Below, one piece after another: positions 1 to 6,542 of a DNA stretch of 6,542 bases. The translations under genes and the position numbers were made by a program. The notes below the pieces were generated by a model. The model had not been told where the DNA came from and searched no databases. It saw only the letters and a program-made list of their open reading frames with translations. The stretch's first letter is position 1, and each line of letters begins with the position of its first letter. Where the stretch lies: NCBI GenBank assembly GCA_029934165.1, contig JAOZMU010000199.1, positions 1 to 6,542 on the forward strand, in the 5' to 3' direction. The DNA comes from Bacteroidales bacterium (GTDB lineage Bacteria; Bacteroidota; Bacteroidia; Bacteroidales; JAOZMU01).

Positions 1-344
1 AAAAGCTCAACCTGCATAATAAACCCAAAATGGAATTTTCATTTGAGCTTTAAGGTATTAATACATACGACTTTATAGGAGCATATCGTTTTTTGAGTTC
101 TTTTTCAATATGTTAAATATTAAGATGTAATGGCGAAGTCAGAAACTTGAGTTAAAGAATAGTTGTTTTTAAGCAGTTCTGTAAAAATATTTGACAATTT
201 TGCAGCCGTTATTGATTTGATAATCAATACATTCCATGAGAATTGTACTGTGTTGACATTATAGTCTGTGTAGCTTCGCCCCACACAGACGGTAATGATT
301 AATTTTTTATGAACAAACCTTGTATTCGTAATTTTTTAGCGAGT
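1..344. other. Non-coding left flank with several inverted repeats
   Basis: No convincing gene is seen in these 344 bp. They contain an inverted repeat with 9-bp arms at 2-10 and 43-51, an AT-rich hairpin with 8-bp arms at 210-217 and 222-229 (loop TGAT), and the stronger hairpin at 264-290. A minus-strand frame without ATG is open from 335 to a stop at 120-122 (71 sense codons) and may be chance or decayed coding sequence. A plus-strand frame is open from the left edge to a TAG at 76-78, too short to judge. No tRNA-like fold or recognisable transposase motif was found. Confidence 0.5.
264..290 (-). terminator. Hairpin downstream of the FAH gene, possible terminator
   Basis: Arms 264-271 and 283-290 form a perfect 8-bp stem (GTCTGTGT / ACACAGAC). 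In the minus-strand transcript the 11-nt loop can fold further as GGC-GAA-GCU above a two-base bulge, giving about 11 pairs. It begins 55 bp past the FAH stop, where a terminator for the leftward unit would be expected. The following sequence TATAATGTC has no run of T, so classical intrinsic termination is doubtful. It could instead be a REP-like palindrome or an mRNA-end stabiliser. Confidence 0.35.
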
Positions 345-956
345 TTATCTAATAGGTGTTTCAAGCAGTATTTTGTTGCCAATGCCGGCGCGAAGATTGT
401 CGCCAACAGCCACTTGTCCAACTCCTTGTGGTGTTCCGGTGTAGATTAAATCGCCCATTTTTAGTGTAAAAAACTGCGAAAGATATTCAATAATAGAATC
501 AATAGAAAAAATCATGTTTTTACTATTTCCTTGCTGAACAATTTCATCGTTTTTTTCCAGAAAAAAATCAATATCCTGAACATCGCGAAAGTGATTTTTT
601 GTCATAAACTTGCCCAGTGGCGCAGATGCGTCAAAAGCCTTTGCTTTTTCCCAAGGTAGCCCTTTGGCTTTACATTGTCGCTGAATATCGCGTGCCGTAA
701 AATCTATTCCAACTCCAATCTCATCGTAATAACGGTGGGCAAAACGTTTCTCGATGTGCCGTCCAACACGCGAAATTTTCACCACCAATTCAACCTCATA
801 ATGAATCTCGGAAGAGAAGTTGGGATAAAAAAACGGTTTCCGATTCGGAAGTAAAGCAGAATCGGGTTTAAGAAAAAAAACTGGTTCTTCGGGCAATGGA
901 TTGTTAAGCTCTTTTGCGTGCTCTACATAGTTTCGTCCGATGGCAATTATTTTCAT
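345..956 (-). CDS. Fumarylacetoacetate hydrolase (FAH) family protein, acylpyruvate-hydrolase-like
   Basis: This 203-residue protein is a compact, single-domain FAH-family enzyme resembling FAHD1/YcgM, which cleave acylpyruvates or decarboxylate oxaloacetate using a divalent metal. The metal ligands are readable: Glu54 and Glu56 in HYEVELVV, and Asp85 in GIDFTARD. The catalytic-type lysine is Lys106 in LPWEKAKAFD, at the spacing from Asp85 that I recall for FAHD1. The substrate-loop motif TGTPQGVG lies at 173-180, and the N-terminal GRNYVEHAKEL (7-17) and FFLKPDSALL (27-36) blocks are also typical. Length is normal for the short family form, with no truncation. The start at 956 is the only one preserving the N-terminal strand MKIIAIGRNY. 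The 18-bp leader after the exonuclease stop is AT-rich without a Shine-Dalgarno. The substrate cannot be fixed from sequence: fumarylpyruvate, acetylpyruvate and oxaloacetate are all possible. Confidence 0.95.
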   Translation of the reverse strand: MKIIAIGRNYVEHAKELNNPLPEEPVFFLKPDSALLPNRKPFFYPNFSSEIHYEVELVVKISRVGRHIEKRFAHRYYDEIGVGIDFTARDIQRQCKAKGLPWEKAKAFDASAPLGKFMTKNHFRDVQDIDFFLEKNDEIVQQGNSKNMIFSIDSIIEYLSQFFTLKMGDLIYTGTPQGVGQVAVGDNLRAGIGNKILLETPIR

Positions 957-974
957 AGATATAATTTTATGTGT

Positions 975-1751
975 TTATTTACCACCAAATAGTCCGCCAC
1001 GTAACTTAACGGCAGTTAATACTTTTTTCGTATATAACGGAAAATCAGCGTTCATCATCCAACTATAATAGCCGGGTTGTTTCTGCAATATCTCTTCGAC
1101 TGATTTGCCCTTATGTTTTCCAAAATTGAAAATTTCGCGTCCAGCATCGTCATAAACAAAAAGTCCAGCAAAATCAGCACTTTTGTTTTGCGTCGAAAAT
1201 TCTGAAAGAAAATCAATGTCATTTTCCAAATCGTCATATCTGTCCAGTTGAGCCTTCAAAATTTCGTAAGTCGCCTTTGTGTCTGCTTCCGCGCTATGAG
1301 CGTCATCGAGGTTTTTATCGCAATAAAACCGATATGCGGCACTTAAAGTTCGTTGCTCTTTTTTATGAAAAATAACCTGAACATCGACAAGACGAGCTTT
1401 TTTCATGTCAAAATCGACTCCTGCGCGCAATAACTCCTCGGCAAGTAGCGGAACATCGAACCGATTTGAGTTGTAACCACCTATATCACAGCCTTTCATA
1501 AAAGCTGCCATATCTTTGGCTACCGACGCAAAAACAGGTTTGTCCGCTACATCTTTATCGTAGATACCGTGAATATTGCTCGACTCTTCCGGAATAGGAA
1601 TAGTAGGGTTAATACGCATAGTCTTAGTCTCTTCGTTGCCGTTTGGATGTATTTTTACGATAGAAATTTCAACAATTCTATCTTTTGCTACATTAATTCC
1701 AGTTGTTTCCAAATCGAAAAATACGATAGGTTTTTTTAGTTTTAGATTCAT
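975..1751 (-). CDS. DEDDh 3'-5' exonuclease (DnaQ/epsilon-like) with ExoX-like C-terminal segment
   Basis: This 258-residue protein is a predicted metal-dependent 3'-5' exonuclease of the DnaQ-like superfamily. All five DEDDh catalytic residues are visible: Asp13 and Glu15 in FFDLETTG (ExoI motif), Asp99 in YNSNRFDVPLL (ExoII), and His152 and Asp157 in AHSAEADTKAT (ExoIII). After a linker (about 170-195), a second module at about 196-240 carries FNFGKHKGKSVEEIL (208-222) and YYSWMM (228-233). This resembles the small C-terminal segment of exodeoxyribonuclease X-like proteins and may help bind nucleic acid. The ATG at 1751 gives the start MNLKLKKPIVFFDLETTG, which looks typical of the Bacteroidota version; no Shine-Dalgarno is evident. 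It is probably a stand-alone repair or RNA/DNA trimming nuclease rather than the polymerase III proofreading subunit, but that is inference. The FAH-family gene starts 18 bp downstream, so the two are likely co-transcribed. Confidence 0.95.
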   Translation of the reverse strand: MNLKLKKPIVFFDLETTGINVAKDRIVEISIVKIHPNGNEETKTMRINPTIPIPEESSNIHGIYDKDVADKPVFASVAKDMAAFMKGCDIGGYNSNRFDVPLLAEELLRAGVDFDMKKARLVDVQVIFHKKEQRTLSAAYRFYCDKNLDDAHSAEADTKATYEILKAQLDRYDDLENDIDFLSEFSTQNKSADFAGLFVYDDAGREIFNFGKHKGKSVEEILQKQPGYYSWMMNADFPLYTKKVLTAVKLRGGLFGGK

Positions 1752-2117
1752 GATAAATATTTTGATATTATTTGTTGATAATTTTTCAGATGAAGTGTAT
1801 AAGTAATGGAAAATTAATAATTTTCCATTACTTATATTTTTGTTTTGGTTAAAAAATAACTGTATCTCTTTTATTGATAAGAAATAAGGTCTAAGACCTA
1901 TTTAATGTTGCTTACGCATTTCTGCAAAGTTCACTTAATCAGCGAAATATGAACAAGTAAATATGTAAAAACTTTTGTATGAGTGCTTACAACTTCATTT
2001 TGTGCTGCTTCTGACGTTCATTTTTTATGTATTGGTTTTTCACATAACATTTCTGAAAACAAGTAAAAACCTCATTATTAACATCTTAACAAAACAATAC
2101 TTAGAAATGTAAAAACG
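1752..2117. other. Intergenic spacer with repeats, probable promoter region of the exonuclease-FAH unit
   Basis: These 366 bp separate the methyltransferase stop from the exonuclease start. Open frames here are very short and unconvincing on either strand (about 15 codons at most among those I followed). The segment is strongly AT-rich and contains a long palindrome (1798-1836), a 13-bp palindrome at 1887-1899, and three copies of GTAAAAAC (1965-1972, 2063-2070, 2109-2116). The exonuclease has no closer upstream gene, so a leftward promoter is expected here, but I could not find a convincing Bacteroidota TTTG / TAnnTTTG pair. No GC-rich terminator followed by a T-tract is seen after the methyltransferase. 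Confidence 0.6.
1798..1836. repeat. Perfect 18-bp inverted repeat with 3-nt loop
   Basis: Arms 1798-1815 and 1819-1836 are exact reverse complements, separated by AAT at 1816-1818. Only three of the 18 pairs are GC. On the plus strand the right arm is followed at once by TTTTTG then TTTT (1837-1846), like an intrinsic terminator, yet no plus-strand gene ends here. On the minus strand, the direction of all genes, no T-tract follows. The left arm lies 47 bp upstream of the exonuclease ATG, so it could sit in that gene's leader or end transcripts from the methyltransferase side. The structure is certain; the role is not known. Confidence 0.85.
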
Positions 2118-2879
2118 TTATATACAACGTCTTCGGAACTCGGCGCACACAATGGCAGTTGCCGTAGAAATATTCAACGACTCCGAGGTTGGTTGAGCAG
2201 CCGGAAAACTTGGTATATGAATTTTCTGGTCGATTAGTTTTTCTATTTCCGGCGAAATACCACGCGCCTCGCTACCCATTACAATAATTCCATTTCTGGT
2301 AAGTCTCTCATTATAAATATTTTTACCTTTGAGAAAAGTGCCATAAACGGGCAAATTATTTTTCTTGGCGTTGCCGATATATTTTGTCAAATCTGCGTAT
2401 ATTACTCCAACCCGTGCAATTGCGCCCATTGTTGCTTGCACAGCTTTCGGGTTAAAAACATCTACGCTACACAACGAACAAACAACTTTCCCGACACCAA
2501 ACCAATCTGCAATACGTATTATAGTTCCTAAATTTCCGGGGTCGTTAATGTTATCTAATGCCAAAATGAGTTTTTCAGAATCCGATTCTGAGGAGTGATT
2601 TTTGGGTATTTCTACTAACAACAAAACTTTTTGAGCTGTTGTCAAGCCCGAAACTTTTTTAAGTCCAGCTTCGTTTGTTTCTACGATTTCACAATCGGGC
2701 AAAATATTAAAGTTTTCTGCAAGCCATTCTGTGGTAGCAACTATTGTTTGTATGCAAAAATTTGATTTCAAAATTTCGTCAGCCAATTTTTTCCCTTCAA
2801 CAATAAAAAGACCAATTTCTTGCCTGTTTTTTTTTTGTTTCAGTGCGTTTATTTGCTTGATTCGATTTTTACTTATCAT
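2118..2879 (-). CDS. SpoU/TrmH-family RNA 2'-O-methyltransferase
   Basis: This predicted SAM-dependent methyltransferase of the SPOUT (knotted) class methylates ribose 2'-OH groups in rRNA or tRNA. With the start at 2879 it has 253 residues. The N-terminal part (about 1-95), containing FIVEGKKLADEIL at 25-37, resembles the substrate-binding domain of RlmB/TrmH-like proteins. The catalytic domain shows all three SpoU motifs: motif 1 NDPGNLGTIIR at 112-122 (Asn116 and Arg122 are typical key residues), motif 2 MGSEARGIS at 201-209 (Glu204), and motif 3 SLNISTATAI at 234-243 (Asn236). I chose the ATG at 2879 because it forms an ATGA overlap with the cupin stop and begins MISKNRIKQINAL, a normal start for this family. 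An in-frame upstream ATG at 2987 would add 36 residues lying wholly inside the cupin gene. The exact target nucleotide (for example rRNA, as for RlmB, or tRNA) cannot be told from sequence, so no symbol is given. Confidence 0.95.
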   Translation of the reverse strand: MISKNRIKQINALKQKKNRQEIGLFIVEGKKLADEILKSNFCIQTIVATTEWLAENFNILPDCEIVETNEAGLKKVSGLTTAQKVLLLVEIPKNHSSESDSEKLILALDNINDPGNLGTIIRIADWFGVGKVVCSLCSVDVFNPKAVQATMGAIARVGVIYADLTKYIGNAKKNNLPVYGTFLKGKNIYNERLTRNGIIVMGSEARGISPEIEKLIDQKIHIPSFPAAQPTSESLNISTATAIVCAEFRRRCI

Positions 2880-3355
2880 ATTGTCCACCGTGAAATTATT
2901 TCTTTGTGCTGCGGAAATTTTTGCACCAATACATCTTGCTTTCCAAGCTCGAAATTTGCAAAAGAAAATCCTGGCGAAACAGCACAACTAACTAGCGTAT
3001 AGGCTGTTTTTTCGGTAGGCACAGCCGCAAACCACGTTCCTGCTTTTACACAAATCTGAGGCAAATGTCCCGCAAGTAGAGCGCGTCCAAGCCTTTGTAC
3101 TTCCAATTTGCCATGTTTATTTATTGTTATTATTTCTAACGAACTTCCCTCATGAAAACACCAAATTTCGTCGGACGTAATTCGGTGAAACGCCGAAAAT
3201 GAATCACCCTCAAGGAGATACATTATCGCGGTCATTGTTCGGTGTTTTCCATCGTTAAAATATACTTCCGACTCGTAAGTTCGTCGAAACCAACCGCCTT
3301 CTGCGTGTTTCTTAAAGTCGTAGTAATCAATTATTTGTTCTGCTCTTTTGTGCAT
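2876..3355 (-). CDS. DUF985 / Cupin_5 family protein
   Basis: This 159-residue protein is a single-domain cupin of the DUF985 (Cupin_5) type, a family with a beta-barrel fold similar to yeast YML079W and no settled biochemical role. Recognisable family blocks are HAEGGWFRRTY at 17-27, the TAIMYLLEG strand at 42-50, SAFHRITSDEIWCFHEG at 54-70 (His57, Glu63 and His68 are candidate pocket or metal ligands), LPQICVKAGTWFAA at 98-111, and the near-terminal SPGFSFANFELG at 127-138. Length and block order match a complete family member. No signal peptide or membrane segment is seen, so it is probably cytoplasmic. The ATG lies 6 bp beyond the mfd stop, with a weak AGGA at 3365-3368 overlapping the end of mfd. 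Its stop overlaps the next gene's start (ATGA), so it is probably co-transcribed with both. A small-ligand or sugar-binding role is only a guess. Confidence 0.92.
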   Translation of the reverse strand: MHKRAEQIIDYYDFKKHAEGGWFRRTYESEVYFNDGKHRTMTAIMYLLEGDSFSAFHRITSDEIWCFHEGSSLEIITINKHGKLEVQRLGRALLAGHLPQICVKAGTWFAAVPTEKTAYTLVSCAVSPGFSFANFELGKQDVLVQKFPQHKEIISRWTI

Positions 3356-3361
3356 AATTTA

Positions 3362-6300
3362 TTATCCTATAGATTTTAATATTTTTATTGCTGCCGAAAT
3401 GCTTTTGATATTGGTCAGCCTCAGCGACAGTCTGTCTTTGGTTTGTTTCATCATACATTTTGTTGGGAAACGTTGAACAAATTCTAGTAATTTACCAAAA
3501 TTATAACTCTGAAAAAATGCAGAATCTTTGTTCTGAATAAAATAGCAAATCATCAACGAATTTTTCAGTAGAATTTTTTCGATGCCAAATGTAATGGCAA
3601 ATTTGCGTAAACGAACCACTTCTAACAACTCATTACTTTCTGGAGGTAATTTTCCGAAACGGTCAATAAGTTTTTCCTTAAACTCGTGTATTTTATGCTC
3701 TTCGTGTATTTCGTCCAACTCACGATAAAGTTTTATTCGTTCTGTAACATTCTCAATATACGAAGCCGGAAATAGTAATTCAAAGTCTGTATCTATTTGA
3801 CAATCAGAAACAAATTGCATTTCGTCTTGGTTTTCTACGATGGTGTTTTCGTTGATAGCATTATCAAATAGGTCTTTATACTCATTTTCGCGCAATTCCA
3901 AAAGTGCCTCGTCCAAAATTTTCTGATACGTATGAAATCCAATATCTGCAATAAATCCGCTTTGTTCGCCGCCCAACATATTACCAGCCCCCCGAATATC
4001 AAGGTCTTGCAGCGCAATGTTGAACCCACTACCTAGCTCCGAGAAATTTTCGATGGCTCGAAGACGACGGCGTGAGTCTTGTGGCAGTGTATGTATCATT
4101 GGGGCAAGCAGATAGCAGAACGCCTTTTTGTTCGACCGCCCAACACGACCGCGCAGTTGGTGTAAATCGCTAAGTCCGAAATTTTGTGCATTATTAATTA
4201 TTATCGTGTTTGCATTCGGAATATCCAAGCCACTTTCAATTATTGTTGTTGCGATTAGAACGCCAAATTCTTCGTTCATAAAATCTAACATAACTTGCTC
4301 CAATTTTTTTCCATTCATCTGTCCATGAGCAACAACGGTGCGTACATCTGGACAAAGGCGATTTATCAGTGCCTCGACTTCATTAATATTCTGAACTCGA
4401 TTATGGATATAAAAAACTTGCCCGTTTCTTCCTATCTCATAGTCGATGGCTTGTTTTATCAAATCTGTATTGAAGGTATGTAGCTCTGTTATAATAGGAT
4501 ACCTATTTGGTGGTGGCGTTTTTATTATCGACAAATCGCGCGCACCCATCAACGAGAATTGCAGCGTTCGTGGAATTGGAGTTGCCGTCAATGTCAAAGT
4601 GTCAACATCTACCTTTATTGCTTTGAGTTTTTCTTTTACGGCGACACCAAATTTTTGCTCTTCATCAATTATCATTAAGCCCAAATTCTTAAACTTAACA
4701 TCTTTACTAACAACACGATGCGTGCCAATGATAATGTCTGTTTGTCCAGTAGCAACCAATTTTAGCGATTCCCGAATTTCTTTTGGCTTTTTGAGCCGAC
4801 AAACGTAATCAATGTCAACCGGAAAATCTTTCAATCGCTCGCGAAAAGTGTGATAATGCTGTAATGCAAGAATCGTTGTTGGCACAAGAATAACAACTTG
4901 TTTGGTGTCGGCAACTGCTTTAAAAGCAGCACGAATGGCTATTTCTGTTTTTCCGAAACCAACATCGCCACAAATGAGCCTATCCATTGGTTTTCCTATT
5001 TCCATGTCGGCTTTTACGTCGGCAGTTGCTGTTTGCTGGTCTGGTGTGTCTTCGTAAATAAACGAAGATTCTAACTCATGCTGCATAAACGTATCGCCAG
5101 AAAACGCATATCCTTTCTCTGTTCGACGTTTTGCATATAGCGCAATCAACTCTTTAGCAATGTCTTTCACCTTCGACTTGGTTTTGTTTTTTAGCTTTTG
5201 CCATGCTCCAGAACCAAGTTTATAGACCTTTGGTGGTGTGCCATCTTTCCCTTTGTACTTAGAAATACGATGCAGGGAATGAATACTTACAAATAAAACA
5301 TCGTCGTCTTTATAAACCAAACGAATTGATTCTCTTTTTTTTCCGTTTACATCTACGGTTTCTAATCCACCAAATTTTCCTATTCCATGGTCAACATGAG
5401 CAACATAATCGCCTGGACTTAATTCAGTTATCTCTCTGAGTGTTAAAGTTTCTTTGCCCGAAGATTGTATATCGCTTTTTAGTTTAAATTTATGATAGCG
5501 GTTGAATATTTGATGGTCTGTATAGAAACAAATTTTTAAATCATTATCAATAAATCCTTCATGAATAATTGTTGTTAATGACTTAAATTCTATTAGTTTA
5601 CTGACTTGCTCGGACTCAAAAATAGCTTCGAGTCTTTCTATTTGCTTTGGATTTTCGGAGAGGATAATTGTTTTGTAGCCCTCATCGTTTTTGGCAAAAA
5701 TGTCTTCTGCCAGCAAGTCGAAGTTTTTATTAAAATCGGGTTGGCTGCTTGTCGAAAATTCTAAAATTATGTCGGCAGGTAAAAATGATTTATTACAAAA
5801 TTCGACAACAGGAAATTTACTCAAACCGTTGTTAAATATTTCACTGTTAATAAGGTGGTTAGAATTTCCATTGTCGGCATTTTCATTATCTTCTATTTTT
5901 ATCATTTTCAGTGTATCGCTGAAAATGGCTTCAATACGATTTGTTGTATATTGTAAATCGTTGAACCAAATAATAGAGTTTTTGGGAATAAAGTCGAATA
6001 GTGAAATACGTTTTTTTGCTATGTTATCTGTTTTTAGATTTGGGATTATTGCAATCTTATCAAAACGAGCTTTAGATAACTGTGTTTCAACGTCAAAGGT
6101 GCGAATAGAATCGACCTCTTCGCCGAAGAAATCAATGCGATATGGGTAGTCGTTTGAGAAGGAAAAAATGTCAATTATACTACCCCGCACTGCGTATTGT
6201 CCTGGGGCATAAACAAAATCGACTTGTTCGAAGTGATATTCGACCAATATTTCAAGTATAAATTCTAACGAAACATTCTCATTTTTATGTAGTTGCAAAG

Positions 6301-6542
6301 TGTTAGAGGCAAGCTCTTCCTTGGCAACAACTTTTTCGGCTATTGCCTCTGGGTACGAAACAATAATACACTTTTCGTGTTTATTCTGTAGCCGATTTAA
6401 AGTCTCAGTACGTAAGATGATTCCAGCATTATCAAGGTGTCCCGTTTCTTTTTTTGAAAGGGTGCGTCTGTACGATGCCGGAAAAAACAATACTTCTTCT
6501 TCTGAAAGTATGCGTGCTAGGTCGTTCTGAAAATATGCAGCC
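3362..6542 (-). CDS. mfd: Transcription-repair coupling factor Mfd, N-terminus cut by the window edge
   Basis: Mfd is an ATP-driven DNA translocase that pushes stalled RNA polymerase off the template and recruits UvrA for nucleotide excision repair. The reading frame stays open to the right edge, giving 1059 visible residues; the family is usually about 1100-1150, so roughly 50-90 residues are missing. Visible-residue numbering: a UvrB-like N-terminal part (about 1-150, with FFPASYRR near 19 and YAPGQYAVRGSIIDIF near 111), a divergent middle, and the RNA-polymerase-interacting CarD-like domain (about 367-430, PGDYVAHVDHGIGKF). The helicase motor follows: Walker A GDVGFGKTE 525-533, DEEQ box 626-629, TATPIPRT 652-659, ATTIIESGLDIPNAN 764-778 and QLRGRVGR 795-802. 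The RecG-like translocation motif, DIRGAGNMLGGEQSG, lies near 848-862, and a TRCF C-terminal domain at about 912-1012. All motor motifs are intact and no frameshift is seen. It is the first gene of a probable operon. The family assignment is essentially certain; the true start is not visible. Confidence 0.98.
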   Translation of the reverse strand, partial: AAYFQNDLARILSEEEVLFFPASYRRTLSKKETGHLDNAGIILRTETLNRLQNKHEKCIIVSYPEAIAEKVVAKEELASNTLQLHKNENVSLEFILEILVEYHFEQVDFVYAPGQYAVRGSIIDIFSFSNDYPYRIDFFGEEVDSIRTFDVETQLSKARFDKIAIIPNLKTDNIAKKRISLFDFIPKNSIIWFNDLQYTTNRIEAIFSDTLKMIKIEDNENADNGNSNHLINSEIFNNGLSKFPVVEFCNKSFLPADIILEFSTSSQPDFNKNFDLLAEDIFAKNDEGYKTIILSENPKQIERLEAIFESEQVSKLIEFKSLTTIIHEGFIDNDLKICFYTDHQIFNRYHKFKLKSDIQSSGKETLTLREITELSPGDYVAHVDHGIGKFGGLETVDVNGKKRESIRLVYKDDDVLFVSIHSLHRISKYKGKDGTPPKVYKLGSGAWQKLKNKTKSKVKDIAKELIALYAKRRTEKGYAFSGDTFMQHELESSFIYEDTPDQQTATADVKADMEIGKPMDRLICGDVGFGKTEIAIRAAFKAVADTKQVVILVPTTILALQHYHTFRERLKDFPVDIDYVCRLKKPKEIRESLKLVATGQTDIIIGTHRVVSKDVKFKNLGLMIIDEEQKFGVAVKEKLKAIKVDVDTLTLTATPIPRTLQFSLMGARDLSIIKTPPPNRYPIITELHTFNTDLIKQAIDYEIGRNGQVFYIHNRVQNINEVEALINRLCPDVRTVVAHGQMNGKKLEQVMLDFMNEEFGVLIATTIIESGLDIPNANTIIINNAQNFGLSDLHQLRGRVGRSNKKAFCYLLAPMIHTLPQDSRRRLRAIENFSELGSGFNIALQDLDIRGAGNMLGGEQSGFIADIGFHTYQKILDEALLELRENEYKDLFDNAINENTIVENQDEMQFVSDCQIDTDFELLFPASYIENVTERIKLYRELDEIHEEHKIHEFKEKLIDRFGKLPPESNELLEVVRLRKFAITFGIEKILLKNSLMICYFIQNKDSAFFQSYNFGKLLEFVQRFPTKCMMKQTKDRLSLRLTNIKSISAAIKILKSIG

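Noticed and set aside
191..258. Two TTGACA hexamers (191-196 and 253-258) as plus-strand sigma-70 promoters
   Set aside because: No TATAAT-like box lies at 16-18 bp, no plus-strand gene follows, and Bacteroidota promoters normally use a different consensus.
2880..2987. Longer methyltransferase start at the ATG at 2987
   Set aside because: The extra 36 residues lie entirely inside the cupin gene and do not look like this family; the ATG at 2879 makes an ATGA coupling and a normal N-terminus.
5691..6149. Plus-strand open frame of 152 codons inside mfd
   Set aside because: It is antisense to conserved-frame Mfd sequence, has no recognisable domain, and is explained by the composition of the opposite strand; the same applies to the plus-strand frame at 4446-4808.
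6488..6490. TTG at 6488-6490 as the mfd start
   Set aside because: The frame continues upstream to the edge and encodes AAYFQNDLARILSEEEV, which fits the Mfd N-terminal region; the TTG is an internal leucine codon.
1..6542. CRISPR array, tRNA/rRNA genes, insertion sequence, phage or defence system
   Set aside because: No regularly spaced direct repeats, no tRNA-like cloverleaf, and no transposase, integrase or defence-protein motifs were found; the coding content is housekeeping genes in one orientation.

Overview
The window looks like ordinary chromosomal DNA from a member of the Bacteroidota, probably Bacteroidales. I infer this from the AT-rich composition, start regions that mostly lack a clear Shine-Dalgarno, and protein styles I associate with that group: the Mfd N-terminal block beginning FFPASYRR, an exonuclease opening MNLKLKKPIVFFDLETTG, and a compact acylpyruvate-hydrolase-type protein of 203 residues. 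No database search was possible, so the lineage is an inference.

All five supported genes are on the minus strand and are read from the right edge to the left. At the right lies mfd, the transcription-repair coupling factor, whose first codons are beyond the window edge. Six bases after its stop comes a DUF985/Cupin_5 protein. That gene overlaps the next one, a SpoU/TrmH-type RNA 2'-O-methyltransferase, by an ATGA junction. These three genes probably form one transcription unit. A 366-bp spacer (1752-2117) without genes follows; it holds a near-complete AT-rich palindrome with 18-bp arms and several shorter repeats. Then come a DEDDh 3'-5' exonuclease with an ExoX-like C-terminal segment and, 18 bp further on, a fumarylacetoacetate-hydrolase-family protein. 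The last 344 bp (1-344) hold no convincing gene but contain several inverted repeats, the best of them a GC-containing hairpin 55 bp past the last stop codon.

The genes are mainly housekeeping: rescue of stalled RNA polymerase and strand-specific repair (Mfd), nucleic-acid trimming (exonuclease), RNA modification (methyltransferase) and small-molecule metabolism (FAH protein, cupin). Nothing in the coding sequence points to a defence island, prophage, transposon or CRISPR system. I do not see a previously undescribed system here. The items worth a second look are the structured non-coding segments and the tight mfd-cupin-methyltransferase coupling.
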